From the NCBI GenBank assembly GCA_030656435.1, contig JAUSOA010000122.1:1-15641 (forward strand): a stretch of 15,641 nt of DNA, given 5' to 3'. Below, one piece after another: positions 1 through 6,443 of the stretch. The stretch comes from Acholeplasmataceae bacterium. Its GTDB lineage: Bacteria > Bacillota_I > Bacilli_A > Acholeplasmatales > Acholeplasmataceae. Positions within the stretch are counted from its first letter, which is position 1, and every line of letters begins with the position of its first letter. The notes below the pieces were generated by a model. That model had not been told where the DNA came from. It worked only from the letters and a program-made list of their open reading frames with translations, and searched no databases. Both the position numbers and the translations under genes were made by a program.

Positions 1-125
1 TGGTTGAACTGACTTGATAATGTTCTGTTCGCAGTAGCAGCCTCGACTTGATCAAGTGCTCCAAATCTACCAAACAAGATAAAGCCAGATAAAAGCAGTA
101 AAACAATCATTAATTTCTTATTCAT
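1..125 (-). CDS. Secreted protein, N-terminal fragment (runs off left edge)
   Basis: Only the first 41 codons are visible, read leftward from ATG at 125-123. The peptide opens with a typical signal sequence: Asn-Lys-Lys after the initiator Met, a hydrophobic core at about residues 5-19, then a possible signal peptidase I site near VEA-A or ATA-N at residues 27-33. There is no lipobox cysteine, so the product should be secreted or anchored by other means. A Shine-Dalgarno AGAGGTGT (complement of 131-138) lies 5 nt before the ATG. Two palindromic LacI-type operators (146-163 and 201-218) lie just upstream, which puts the gene in the same regulon as the glucan phosphorylase operons further right. 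The mature protein is outside the window and its function cannot be assigned; a secreted glucanase or glucan-binding protein would suit the context, as inference only. Confidence 0.8.
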   Translation of the reverse strand, partial: MNKKLMIVLLLLSGFILFGRFGALDQVEAATANRTLSSQFN

Positions 126-145
126 TTTATACACCTCTTCATATG

Positions 146-163
146 TGGGAAAACGATTTCCTA
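146..163. promoter_or_regulatory. LacI-type operator 1 (proximal to secreted gene)
   Basis: TGGGAAAACGATTTCCTA is a near-palindrome centred on a CG step at 154-155, the usual shape of LacI/GalR-family sites, where the hinge helices open the central CpG. It lies between a -10-like TATATT (minus strand, 175-180) and the ribosome binding site of the secreted gene, so a bound repressor would block initiation or early elongation. It shares its core with the sites at 201-218, 6349-6366, 6416-6433 and 11154-11171. Confidence 0.75.
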
Positions 164-200
164 ATTTTTAAAAAAATATAAGCGCAACCCTTGTCACTAG

Positions 201-218
201 TGGGAAAACGGTTTCCCA
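201..218. promoter_or_regulatory. LacI-type operator 2 (distal to secreted gene)
   Basis: TGGGAAAACGGTTTCCCA is the most symmetrical of the six sites: the two 9-nt halves differ at one position. The centre (209-210) is 55 bp from operator 1. It sits between regulator A and the secreted gene, both read leftward, upstream of the -10-like hexamer at 175-180. Confidence 0.78.
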
Positions 219-300
219 TTTTGTGTAAAAAAAAAGTGTCTCTTCAGTTTTTACTTTAGGCAACACTGCTTAAACATTCATGTATGCGTTTACAGTAGTT

Positions 301-329
301 ATTATATATGGATTTATTTTTAAAGTCAA
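301..329 (-). promoter_or_regulatory. Strong minus-strand sigma-A promoter downstream of regulator A
   Basis: Read on the minus strand, TTGACT (324-329) and TATAAT (301-306) are separated by exactly 17 nt, close to the vegetative consensus. Initiation would fall near 294, just past the stop codon of regulator A. No open reading frame follows before the secreted gene at 125, so this promoter would give that gene a leader of roughly 170 nt containing both operators. Alternatively it drives a short RNA ending near the T9 run on the minus strand at 227-235. The leader holds only weak hairpins (about 5 bp), so I do not call a riboswitch. Confidence 0.5.
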
Positions 330-341
330 CTAAAATAAATC

Positions 342-1358
342 TTAATTTTTCTTTGTTGAGTTACGCTCTATGAGCGTGACAGGAATATACTTGACGATTT
401 GTCTTTTTTCAGTAGGATGTTCAATCGAATTTAAGAGTTCCTGAGCAGCGAGTGAACCGATGGCTTTTGTATCCTGTCTAATCGTTGTTAAAGTCGGTGT
501 ATAATGTCTTGCAAAATCGATATCGTCGTAGCCGATCACTGAAACATCATCAGGCACTTTAATTCCTTTTGCTTCGAGTGCTCTAATAACGCCAAAAGCT
601 AAAACATCAGAAAAGACTAATATCATTTCTGGAAGATTATTTTTCCGATTTGCAATGATTTCTCCAGCTCTATAGCCACTTTCAAATCCGAATTCATCAG
701 CAATAATCACGCTATCTTCATTGAATTCTAGATTTTTATGAACCATCACGTTTCTAAATGTGTCCATTCTTGTCATAAAGGATCTCGCACTCAATGGACC
801 TGAAATTGCAATAATTTTTTTCATTCCGAGCTTGATAGCATGTTCAATGCCTGTAATGATGCCCATAGCGTCATTACTAATAATAGAATGCAAATTTGGC
901 ATGACAACATCTGCAGAAACGCAAGGAATTGTACTGTTGACGACCTCGATGATGTTTGGATTGTTGATATTACCCATTACGATTAAGACACCATCAACTT
1001 TTTTATTTCGACACCATTCAAGATAGGTGAGTTCATTATGACCGAGTTTGCTTACGATTAATACAATCTCATAACCATTTTCTTCGACATAATTCTTAAA
1101 TGATTGAAGAATACGCGAGAAAAAGGGATGCTCAAAACCAATTAAAGAGATGTCGGAATAAATAACGCCAATCGTCCAGCTTTTTTTAGCACTTAAAATG
1201 CGCGCATTGCTCATTGCAACATATCCTGATTCTTGAACATACTTTAAAACACGTTCTCTAGTCTCAGGACTGATTCGACCAGTGTTATTCACTATTTTTG
1301 AAATTGTGCTTGGGGCAAGATTTAATTCTTTAGCAACTTCGACTATGGTTTTTTTCAA
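342..1358 (-). CDS. LacI/GalR-family transcriptional regulator A
   Basis: A full-length LacI-family repressor (338 aa from the chosen start). The N-terminal helix-turn-helix is at about residues 4-24, with recognition helix APSTISKIVNN. A hinge helix follows, with the conserved ARxL leucine at about residue 55 that normally enters the minor groove at the operator centre. The rest is a periplasmic-binding-protein-like effector domain with typical blocks: VDGVLIV, ISGP, SVIGYDD and LTTIRQD. I prefer a TTG start at 1358-1356 over the in-frame GTG at 1367, because that GTG is part of the Shine-Dalgarno GAGGTG (1365-1370). A possible own -10 TATAAT lies on the minus strand at 1377-1382. The protein is clearly paralogous to regulator B at 10072-11094. 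Gene position and the operators downstream suggest control of beta-glucan genes; the inducer is unknown, plausibly a beta-1,3-gluco-oligosaccharide (inference). Confidence 0.93.
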   Translation of the reverse strand: MKKTIVEVAKELNLAPSTISKIVNNTGRISPETRERVLKYVQESGYVAMSNARILSAKKSWTIGVIYSDISLIGFEHPFFSRILQSFKNYVEENGYEIVLIVSKLGHNELTYLEWCRNKKVDGVLIVMGNINNPNIIEVVNSTIPCVSADVVMPNLHSIISNDAMGIITGIEHAIKLGMKKIIAISGPLSARSFMTRMDTFRNVMVHKNLEFNEDSVIIADEFGFESGYRAGEIIANRKNNLPEMILVFSDVLAFGVIRALEAKGIKVPDDVSVIGYDDIDFARHYTPTLTTIRQDTKAIGSLAAQELLNSIEHPTEKRQIVKYIPVTLIERNSTKKN

Positions 1359-1364
1359 CTCGTC

Positions 1365-1370
1365 CACCTC
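1365..1370 (-). promoter_or_regulatory. Ribosome binding site that sets a TTG start for regulator A
   Basis: The minus strand reads GAGGTG, then six bases, then TTG. The hexamer contains the upstream in-frame GTG, which would otherwise be called as the start. The spacing and the alignment of the helix-turn-helix with regulator B favour TTG at 1358. Confidence 0.6.
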
Positions 1371-1376
1371 ATTATC

Positions 1377-1382
1377 ATTATA
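1377..1382 (-). promoter_or_regulatory. Possible -10 box for regulator A
   Basis: The minus strand reads TATAAT about 7 nt before the Shine-Dalgarno of regulator A. The -35 position 17 nt upstream reads TTACTG, a poor match, and the 5' leader would be very short (about 12 nt). No CG-centred operator palindrome is visible here, so autoregulation is not supported. Confidence 0.35.
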
Positions 1383-1515
1383 TACTAGTTTTTTCTTATC
1401 AGTAATTTTTAAAATAAAATGATCAAGAGGACCATCAAATTGTGTTTCTATTTCTAATTGAAAAACGAATACACCTTTAGAATATCAAAAAAAGAACACT
1501 TTTTTGTATAGAAAA

Positions 1516-1524
1516 TGATAAAAT
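1516..1524 (+). promoter_or_regulatory. Possible extended -10 promoter for the small membrane protein
   Basis: TGATAAAAT matches the extended -10 form TGnTANAAT, with no good -35 at 16-18 nt. The local context GAAAATGATA is repeated at the extended -10 element before 2771. Confidence 0.4.
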
Positions 1525-1555
1525 AAATTCACAATACACAAAAATGAGGTATATG

Positions 1556-1852
1556 ATGAGTAAAAAGAAGAAAATTCTAATTATCATTTCCATCGTTTTA
1601 TTTGCCTGGTTGGTTATGCTTTCTACTGATATTATATTGGCAGAAAAAGATCAAGCGCCAGTCTTTTACTTTCGCATGGATTCCTACGATGATGGGGGAT
1701 CTCAAAAATATATAGGATTATTCTATCAAGTCTATCATGTGAAATCCATAGATGCTTCAAATCAAGGTCAAATTGTTGACTATGGATATCATCTTGTCCC
1801 TTGGTTTTATTCTCTAGATTATGTCAAGGAATATGTAATAGAAGACACTTAA
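1556..1852 (+). CDS. Small membrane-anchored protein of unknown function (98 aa)
   Basis: A lysine-rich start (SKKKK) is followed by one hydrophobic segment at about residues 6-25 and then a short polar domain, probably outside the membrane. The visible pattern YDDGGSQKYIGLFYQV resembles small anchored proteins annotated as hypothetical in many low-GC Gram-positives, by memory only. In-frame ATGs exist at 1544, 1553 and 1556. I chose 1556 because the Shine-Dalgarno GAGGT (1546-1550) overlaps the first and leaves only 2 nt before the second, but 5 nt before the third. The gene is monocistronic, with a strong terminator right after its stop. The hydrophobic stretch could be an uncleaved signal anchor or a signal peptide. 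Confidence 0.75.
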   Translation: MSKKKKILIIISIVLFAWLVMLSTDIILAEKDQAPVFYFRMDSYDDGGSQKYIGLFYQVYHVKSIDASNQGQIVDYGYHLVPWFYSLDYVKEYVIEDT

Positions 1853-1880
1853 GGAAACTGATGTTTTCCTTATTTTTTTT
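1850..1880 (+). terminator. Rho-independent terminator after the small membrane protein
   Basis: An 8-bp stem TAAGGAAA (1850-1857) / TTTCCTTA (1865-1872) with a 7-nt loop is followed by T8 (1873-1880). It starts at the stop codon of the gene. Confidence 0.85.
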
Positions 1881-1893
1881 GTGTTGATATCTT

Positions 1894-1922
1894 TTCCAAT
1901 GAATTAAAAAATCGTGTATAAT
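1894..1922 (+). promoter_or_regulatory. Promoter for the VTT-domain protein
   Basis: A perfect -10 TATAAT (1917-1922) lies 17 nt after a partial -35 TTCCAA (1894-1899). It sits between the terminator at 1850-1880 and the start codon at 1956. Confidence 0.6.
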
Positions 1923-1955
1923 AGATGTGGATTTCATATAGAGGGGGATTCGTTT

Positions 1956-2657
1956 ATGCTAAGAAGACAAATGGGCAATAGCCCAAAAAGAATTCATAGG
2001 TATCGCTATTTAGGATCATCAAAAAGAGAACACCAAAAACATATCATTTTAAGAGAAGAATCTCTTTATAAGCCACTGCTTACGATTATTTTGGTACTCG
2101 TTTTTATACTTGTTATTATATTCCCAATTTCTATATTTGATAACATGATTCCCGAGGTCATGACTTTTTTGAGAAGACTTTTCGGTTGGATGAGCTTATC
2201 AGCAGTAGGGACTCTTTTAATTCTTCCTGTTTCTGTATATGATGTTGAATTGATTCGGATATTTTCTGATACAATCAGATACACTACAGGCTATGTTCTA
2301 TTTGCAATCGCTTTTGCAGTATTCGCAGATACATTCTTTGCATTTGTAGGGTATAGATTTACGAAGCAACTTTCCAGATTATTTGCGAGAAAGGTTACAA
2401 AAAGCGATAGAGATAAATCCAATGCGAAATTAAGAAAATATGGAAATATTGGTATGTTTTTCTTCGCATGTACTCCACTACCCTTTACACTTGCCGTTTA
2501 TACAGCTGGAGCGATAAGACTGAATAAACAAGGCTTTATAATTGCAGTTGCTGCAGGACGTCTTGTTAAGTATTCAGCATTTGCTTTATTCTTAAGACTC
2601 TTTGATATCAATTTAGTCGAGATAGGACAAAATCTATTAACCAACATATTCGGTTAA
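1956..2657 (+). CDS. VTT-domain (YqaA/DedA-like) integral membrane protein
   Basis: The protein (233 aa) has a basic cytoplasmic N-terminus and about five hydrophobic segments near residues 41-62, 75-92, 112-134, 164-186 and 193-215. Residues 161-206 carry the pattern of the VTT/SNARE-associated domain: KYGNIGMFF, then CTPLPFTLAVYTAGAIRLN, then a GR motif (AAGRLVKY). The F..R/C.PxP....AG...L...F...G..R layout is shared with YqaA and DedA proteins, which act in membrane homeostasis, some as lipid scramblases or carrier-lipid transporters. The start at 1956 is preferred over the in-frame ATG at 1914 because the Shine-Dalgarno GAGGGGG (1941-1947) lies 8 nt before 1956, and the 1914 codon lies inside the promoter. 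Substrate unknown. The gene is monocistronic and bounded by terminators. Confidence 0.75.
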   Translation: MLRRQMGNSPKRIHRYRYLGSSKREHQKHIILREESLYKPLLTIILVLVFILVIIFPISIFDNMIPEVMTFLRRLFGWMSLSAVGTLLILPVSVYDVELIRIFSDTIRYTTGYVLFAIAFAVFADTFFAFVGYRFTKQLSRLFARKVTKSDRDKSNAKLRKYGNIGMFFFACTPLPFTLAVYTAGAIRLNKQGFIIAVAAGRLVKYSAFALFLRLFDINLVEIGQNLLTNIFG

Positions 2658-2696
2658 GATAAATAAACATTTGAATCAACAGTATGAATCAAATAT

Positions 2697-2732
2697 TGGA
2701 AACCGTGTGAATTCAAGGTTTCCATTTTTATT
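2697..2732 (+). terminator. Rho-independent terminator after the VTT-domain gene
   Basis: An 8-bp perfect stem TGGAAACC (2697-2704) / GGTTTCCA (2717-2724), with a 12-nt loop, is followed by TTTTTATT. Confidence 0.85.
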
Positions 2733-2745
2733 CAACATGTGAAAA

Positions 2746-2754
2746 TGATATAAT
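2746..2754 (+). promoter_or_regulatory. Extended -10 promoter for the three-gene operon at 2771
   Basis: TGATATAAT is a perfect extended -10 element. The -35 position at 17 nt (TTTTAT) is weak. It lies just after the terminator at 2697-2732 and 16 nt before the ATG at 2771, so the leader is short. Confidence 0.6.
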
Positions 2755-2770
2755 CAAAATAGGTGATTAG

Positions 2771-3508
2771 ATGAAAATAAAACTAGAATCAAAAAACTAT
2801 ATCGATTTGCATTTACTAGATCAAGAAATAAGAGATGTTGTTCTTATTTTTCCTGGTGGTGGATATGAGAGAACCTCAAGTCGTGAGGCAGAACCAGTTA
2901 GAGATGTATTTCTTAAAGAGGGGTATCATACAGCGATTTATTACTATAGAGAAGAAAAACTGATCTATCCACAAATCAATATCGAGGGACAAAAAGCTAT
3001 TGAAATACTTAAAAATAACCCTTTCATTAGAAAGATTTTTTTAATTGGTTTTTCAGCTGGGGGTCATTTTGCAATCATGCTGGCATCTCTTTATCCAGAG
3101 TTAATTCAAGGAACTATATTGGCTTATCCAGTTGTCTCATCCGATAAAACGATTTATCATGGCGGCTCCATGCGTAATCTTTTGGGAACAAATTTGACTG
3201 AAGAAACATGGGAAGCAGTATCTATTGAAAAACAAGTAAACTCTAAAATGTCTCCTGTATTCATTATGCATACAATGGATGATTCATCAGTACCAGTAGA
3301 AAATAGTATAAGACTTATTCAAGCATTAAATAAGCATCAAATCTATACAGAATCCCATTTTTATCCAAAGGGAAATCACGGAGTTTCCTTAGCTACCAAG
3401 GAGGTTTCCTTTGAGGAAATGAATCCAGATGAATTCGTAGAAAAATTTGGTTATATTTCAAGCTGGATTCATCTAGCAAAAGACTTTTTAAGGAGGATTA
3501 AATCATGA
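2771..3508 (+). CDS. Alpha/beta-hydrolase, esterase-like (acetyl esterase/BD-FAE type)
   Basis: A 245-aa alpha/beta-hydrolase with no signal peptide, so probably cytoplasmic. The oxyanion region is PGGGYERTSSREAE (from residue 28), like the HGGG-type loop of small carboxyl esterases. The nucleophile elbow is GFSAGG with Ser95, followed by a DDSSVP motif (probable catalytic Asp171) and GNHG (probable catalytic His203). This is the layout of acetyl-xylan-esterase-like and alpha/beta-hydrolase-3 proteins annotated near glycan genes. The substrate cannot be read from the sequence; removing acyl groups from sugars is one option, a general esterase another. Shine-Dalgarno AGGTGA (2761-2766) precedes ATG by 4 nt. 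The stop overlaps the next start by 4 nt (ATGA), so the genes are translationally coupled. Confidence 0.82.
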   Translation: MKIKLESKNYIDLHLLDQEIRDVVLIFPGGGYERTSSREAEPVRDVFLKEGYHTAIYYYREEKLIYPQINIEGQKAIEILKNNPFIRKIFLIGFSAGGHFAIMLASLYPELIQGTILAYPVVSSDKTIYHGGSMRNLLGTNLTEETWEAVSIEKQVNSKMSPVFIMHTMDDSSVPVENSIRLIQALNKHQIYTESHFYPKGNHGVSLATKEVSFEEMNPDEFVEKFGYISSWIHLAKDFLRRIKS

Positions 3509-4185
3509 TAAATATACTAATGAGCAGAGGCATATTGCATAGTCCTTTGATGGTTTCAAATGCAAAAAAATATATAAAGAAAACAGATAAGGTATTAGTC
3601 GTTGCATTTTCATTTTTCGAAGGTCAGTTTAAGGATAAAAAAGCCTATGATTTATTTTATAGTCCAGGAGGGGAATATTATATCAAAATGGTAGAAGCAT
3701 TTCTTCCCTATGGTATCAAGGAAAGTCAAATCGAGTGGCTACATTACTACAAGGATAACCAGGAATCTGCAATTCAAAAAATAAAGAATGCAGAGATCAT
3801 TTATTTTCCTGGTGGTTCACCTATATTGATGATGCAAAGAATCAATGAATTTGGAATTAAGAGCGCTCTAGAATCGCCTAATAAGGTTTTTATCGGCTCC
3901 TCTGCAGGTGCGATGATTCAAATCGCAGAGTATCATGTATCCCCTGATAGAGAACATCCCAAATTCTCATATGAAGAGGGATTAAATCTCATTTCAGGCA
4001 TCTCAATTGAGGTCCATTATCGCAGAAGAAAAAAACAAAAAAGTGCGATGAGAAAGGTCAATAGAAGCTATCATCACCCAATCATTGCTATCCCTGATGA
4101 GGGTGCTGTAATCATCGATAATGAAGTTGTAAATTTAATTGGAAATGCATTTTTAATGTATGGAAAAAAAGGTGTCATTCGATGA
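3505..4185 (+). CDS. Peptidase E/S51-like protein (class I glutamine amidotransferase-like fold)
   Basis: The 226-aa product matches the peptidase S51 (PepE/cyanophycinase-like) pattern. FPGGSP at residues 101-106 is the conserved glycine-rich turn, and GSSAGAM (131-137) is the nucleophile elbow, with Ser133 as the predicted nucleophile. A later His171 (EVHYRRR) takes the place of the catalytic His in related proteins. Family members cleave dipeptides with N-terminal Asp or isoaspartyl/cyanophycin bonds; the substrate here is unknown. No signal peptide. The gene overlaps both neighbours by 4 nt (ATGA at 3505-3508 and 4182-4185), so three products are made together. The Shine-Dalgarno AGGAGG (3490-3495) is inside the upstream gene. 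Confidence 0.8.
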   Translation: MINILMSRGILHSPLMVSNAKKYIKKTDKVLVVAFSFFEGQFKDKKAYDLFYSPGGEYYIKMVEAFLPYGIKESQIEWLHYYKDNQESAIQKIKNAEIIYFPGGSPILMMQRINEFGIKSALESPNKVFIGSSAGAMIQIAEYHVSPDREHPKFSYEEGLNLISGISIEVHYRRRKKQKSAMRKVNRSYHHPIIAIPDEGAVIIDNEVVNLIGNAFLMYGKKGVIR

Positions 4186-4916
4186 AAAGATTCTATATTT
4201 TTTACAGTTTATTTTCCGTCGTTTTTCTAAGCACCATTTACTTTTTTACACTGATTCAAGGCTCTCAGCAGCGCTCAATGATTCTATTTTCTGAGCTTGC
4301 AAATGAAGCCTATGAAAATAAGGATATGACACCATTTATCAAGTATCAATCTGTAGCCTATAATCATCTAGATTCAACTATTTTAGGTGATTATCAAATG
4401 GAGAGCTATCAGGTTATTGCCTATGATAATGGAGTCTACATCAATAACTTTATTATCTACGTATTACCAATCAATGAGGTTTTGTTTGCACCGGCAATCA
4501 ACGATGAAAACGATCAAACTAGAGGTCTTATTTTAAATAATGATACAAGTGATGTCATCTTAGATACCAACTTAAAGAAAAATGATCGAATCATCGCATT
4601 AAGCTATGGAATTAACCAGCTGGGCTTTTATTATCATTATGTTGATTTAATAGAATCAGATATGGATTTAAATGTATCCATCTATGATTATGATGGTGAA
4701 TTGATATTTTCAAAGGTCATTAGCTATGACTTTATAGCCTACAGTCCTGATTCAGGTCAAATGGAACTAGGCTACACTAGAGCTGAGCTAGAAGAACTCC
4801 TTGACTTAAATAACTATGTAAGGTCAAGACTTATTCAAAATATTACCATCTTTTTAGTCATCGATATATTTCTTGGTGCACTCGTTGTCTTTATCGTTAA
4901 AAAGAATAGACGTTAA
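4182..4916 (+). CDS. Membrane protein with two terminal membrane segments, unknown function
   Basis: A 244-aa protein with a hydrophobic segment at about residues 5-25 and a second at about 219-239 followed by KKNRR. Between them lies a polar domain of about 190 aa, rich in Asp, Tyr and Asn, which should face outside. This hairpin topology (short cytoplasmic ends, one extracellular loop domain) is seen in sensor-like or scaffold proteins, but no signalling domain is present and I do not recognise the family. It is the last gene of the overlapping operon that starts at 2771. The extracellular domain has no visible catalytic motif, lipobox or cysteine pattern. Confidence 0.75.
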   Translation: MKRFYIFYSLFSVVFLSTIYFFTLIQGSQQRSMILFSELANEAYENKDMTPFIKYQSVAYNHLDSTILGDYQMESYQVIAYDNGVYINNFIIYVLPINEVLFAPAINDENDQTRGLILNNDTSDVILDTNLKKNDRIIALSYGINQLGFYYHYVDLIESDMDLNVSIYDYDGELIFSKVISYDFIAYSPDSGQMELGYTRAELEELLDLNNYVRSRLIQNITIFLVIDIFLGALVVFIVKKNRR

Positions 4917-4926
4917 CTTCTTTTTT
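4899..4926 (+). terminator. Weak terminator-like hairpin at the end of the three-gene operon
   Basis: AAAAAGAA (4899-4906) can pair with TTCTTTTT (4918-4925), with an 11-nt loop and a T-rich tail. The stem is almost all A-T and overlaps the last codons, so termination may be partial. Confidence 0.4.
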
Positions 4927-4946
4927 ACTTTTATGATTATATGTAC

Positions 4947-4974
4947 TTGATTAACAAAAGTTTTCTAATATAAT
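4947..4974 (+). promoter_or_regulatory. Promoter for the GH30 gene
   Basis: TTGATT (4947-4952), a 16-nt spacer and TATAAT (4969-4974) precede the ATG at 4998. No copy of the CG-centred palindrome found at the other glycosidase promoters is visible between 4917 and 4997, so this gene may be expressed outside LacI control. Confidence 0.75.
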
Positions 4975-4997
4975 GAACGTGTGAGAGGTGAACATAA

Positions 4998-6305
4998 ATG
5001 AAACATTATCGTACCAAAAAGGATACACAAGATCGTTTGGCACTAAAAGAAGTCAAGGTGATTAGAGATTTACCCTATGAAACTATTTTGGTGAATCCTA
5101 AGGAACTCAGACAAGAAATTATTGGTTTTGGTGGCGCTTTTACAGAATCATCAGCCTATAATCTATCTCGTATTTCAAAGGAAAATAGAGAACAAGCTAT
5201 TAAAGCTTATTTTGATCTAAATGAAGGACTGGGGTATACCATCGGTAGAGTATCCATTCATGGATGTGATTTCAGTTTAGGCAGCTATTTATACATTAAG
5301 GATTATGATGACACCCTTGAATCATTTTCAATAGAAAGAGATCAAAAAATCATCGATTTAATTCATGATGCTGAGCGCTATGCGAAACAAAAGATTGCTA
5401 TTTTAGGATCACCATGGACACCACCCTTTTGGATGAAGGATAATCAATCTCCAGTAAGAGGAGGAAAGCTATTACCAAAGTATTATCAAACATGGGCAGA
5501 CTATTTTGTTAAGTTTATCAAAGCATATCAAGATAGTGATGTTAAGATTTCCTGGGTTTCTATTCAAAATGAACCTGCTGCAGTCCAAAGATGGGACTCA
5601 TGCATTTATAGTGCAGAAGATGAAAGAGATTTTGTTAAGGTATTAGGACCAACGCTTGAAAAGGAAGGTTTATCTGAGCAAAAAATTCTTATATGGGACC
5701 ACAATAGAGATATTATGATTGAACGAGCTAAGGTGGTGTATGACGACCAAGAAGCCTCAAAATATGCGTGGGGTACTGCATTCCATTGGTATGAAAACGA
5801 ACAATTCCAGAACGTTTTGACACACAAAAAACTATTTCCAGATAAGCATTTAATGTTTACTGAAGGCTGTCAGGAAAATGGACCTCATTTTGGAGAATAC
5901 CAAGTTGGGGAGCGCTATGGAAGAAATATCTTAAATGATTTAAAGAACTATAACGAAGGCTATATCGATTGGAATTTATTTTTGGATGAAACAGGTGGAC
6001 ATAATCATGTCAACAATCTTTGTTCAGCACCACTCATGATTAAGATTTGGCAAGAGGAACTTGTCAAAATGCCTTCCTATTATTATATCGGTCATTTCTC
6101 TAAGTTTATTCGTCCAGGTGCAATCCAATTGGCATCATCAGGCACTGATCAGCTTTTATATGTATCATTTTTAAATAAGGATGGTTCACAGGTTATCGTC
6201 ATTCAAAACCAAAACGATAAGGATTTCAATGTCGAAATCAAAGGCTTAAAAGAAAATATTAAGCTAACCGTAGAAGAAAGAAGCATCTCAACAATTATTA
6301 TATAA
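4998..6305 (+). CDS. GH30-family beta-glucosidase/beta-1,6-glucanase-like enzyme
   Basis: A 435-aa clan GH-A glycosidase with the GH30 layout: IIGFGGAFTESSAYNL near residue 41 (start of the barrel), GSPWTPPFWMK (138-147), the acid/base motif SIQNEP with Glu192 and the nucleophile motif FTEGC with Glu289. A short C-terminal beta-sandwich ends near residue 435. Related GH30 subfamilies hydrolyse glucosylceramide-type beta-glucosides or beta-1,6-glucan, and marine GH30 enzymes debranch laminarin. There is no signal peptide, so it should act on imported sugars. In this locus, removing beta-1,6-glucosyl branches that would stop the phosphorylases is the most sensible role (inference). Shine-Dalgarno AGAGGTG (4984-4990) lies 7 nt before ATG. 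It is a single-gene unit with its own promoter and a strong terminator. Confidence 0.9.
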   Translation: MKHYRTKKDTQDRLALKEVKVIRDLPYETILVNPKELRQEIIGFGGAFTESSAYNLSRISKENREQAIKAYFDLNEGLGYTIGRVSIHGCDFSLGSYLYIKDYDDTLESFSIERDQKIIDLIHDAERYAKQKIAILGSPWTPPFWMKDNQSPVRGGKLLPKYYQTWADYFVKFIKAYQDSDVKISWVSIQNEPAAVQRWDSCIYSAEDERDFVKVLGPTLEKEGLSEQKILIWDHNRDIMIERAKVVYDDQEASKYAWGTAFHWYENEQFQNVLTHKKLFPDKHLMFTEGCQENGPHFGEYQVGERYGRNILNDLKNYNEGYIDWNLFLDETGGHNHVNNLCSAPLMIKIWQEELVKMPSYYYIGHFSKFIRPGAIQLASSGTDQLLYVSFLNKDGSQVIVIQNQNDKDFNVEIKGLKENIKLTVEERSISTIII

Positions 6306-6310
6306 TCGCT

Positions 6311-6350
6311 TAACAAAAAGGTTGTGAATATGTCACGACCTTTTTTGTTA
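6311..6350 (+). terminator. Rho-independent terminator after GH30, abutting operator 3
   Basis: Core stem GGTTGTGA (6320-6327) / TCACGACC (6333-6340), with one G-U pair and loop ATATG, is followed by T6. The flanking TAACAAAAA and TTTTTTGTTA extend the pairing. The last bases of the 3' arm (6349-6350) are also the first bases of operator 3. Confidence 0.88.
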
Positions 6351-6366
6351 GGAAACCGATTTCACT
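6349..6366. promoter_or_regulatory. LacI-type operator 3 (upstream of GH94 promoter)
   Basis: TAGGAAACCGATTTCACT, centred on CG at 6357-6358, shares GGAAACCGATTTC with operator 4. The right half is less perfect. The centre lies 67 bp upstream of operator 4 and just upstream of the -35 box, so it could help by looping or by occluding RNA polymerase. Confidence 0.7.
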
Positions 6367-6382
6367 TTTTTTATGAAAGCCC

Positions 6383-6410
6383 TTTACAAATTTTTAATTT
6401 TAGATATAAT
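6383..6410 (+). promoter_or_regulatory. Promoter of the GH94 operon
   Basis: TTTACA (6383-6388), a 16-nt spacer and a perfect TATAAT (6405-6410). Transcription should start at about 6417, inside operator 4. It drives GH94, cupin, GH16 and regulator B. Confidence 0.82.
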
Positions 6411-6415
6411 ATTAA

Positions 6416-6433
6416 TAGGAAACCGATTTCCAT
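6416..6433. promoter_or_regulatory. LacI-type operator 4 (over the GH94 transcription start)
   Basis: TAGGAAACCGATTTCCAT is centred on CG at 6424-6425, immediately after the -10 box, and ends just before the Shine-Dalgarno GAGGTG. A repressor here would block initiation directly. Confidence 0.8.
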
Positions 6434-6439
6434 GAGGTG
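6434..6439 (+). promoter_or_regulatory. Ribosome binding site that sets the GH94 start
   Basis: GAGGTG lies 4 nt before ATG at 6444. The reading frame stays open upstream to an ATG at 6324, but that codon is inside the terminator stem and upstream of the promoter, and ATG 6432 lies before this site. Only 6444 fits. Confidence 0.8.
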
Positions 6440-6443
6440 CAGA

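Noticed and set aside
219..300. Riboswitch in the leader before the secreted gene.
   Set aside because: Only two weak stems of about 5 bp are visible and no known aptamer core is recognised.
760..1026. Plus-strand open frame of 88 codons opposite regulator A.
   Set aside because: It sits wholly within the conserved effector domain of a recognisable LacI protein and has no convincing Shine-Dalgarno; the minus-strand frames at 2066-2284, 5606-5827, 7871-8080 and 9295-9746, and the plus-strand one at 13750-13947, fall for the same kind of reason.
1487..1506. A7G-AACA-CT6 hairpin between regulator A and the small membrane protein.
   Set aside because: The stem is almost pure A-T and no gene ends beside it in either direction, so it is not called a terminator.
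2697..2724. GGAAACCG and GGTTTCC look like halves of the LacI operator.
   Set aside because: The arms are separated by 12 nt with no central CG symmetry and are followed by a T run; the fit is to a terminator hairpin between two unrelated genes.
6324..6443. N-terminal extension of 40 codons on the GH94 reading frame from ATG 6324.
   Set aside because: It runs through the GH30 terminator, the promoter and both operators; the Shine-Dalgarno points to ATG 6444.
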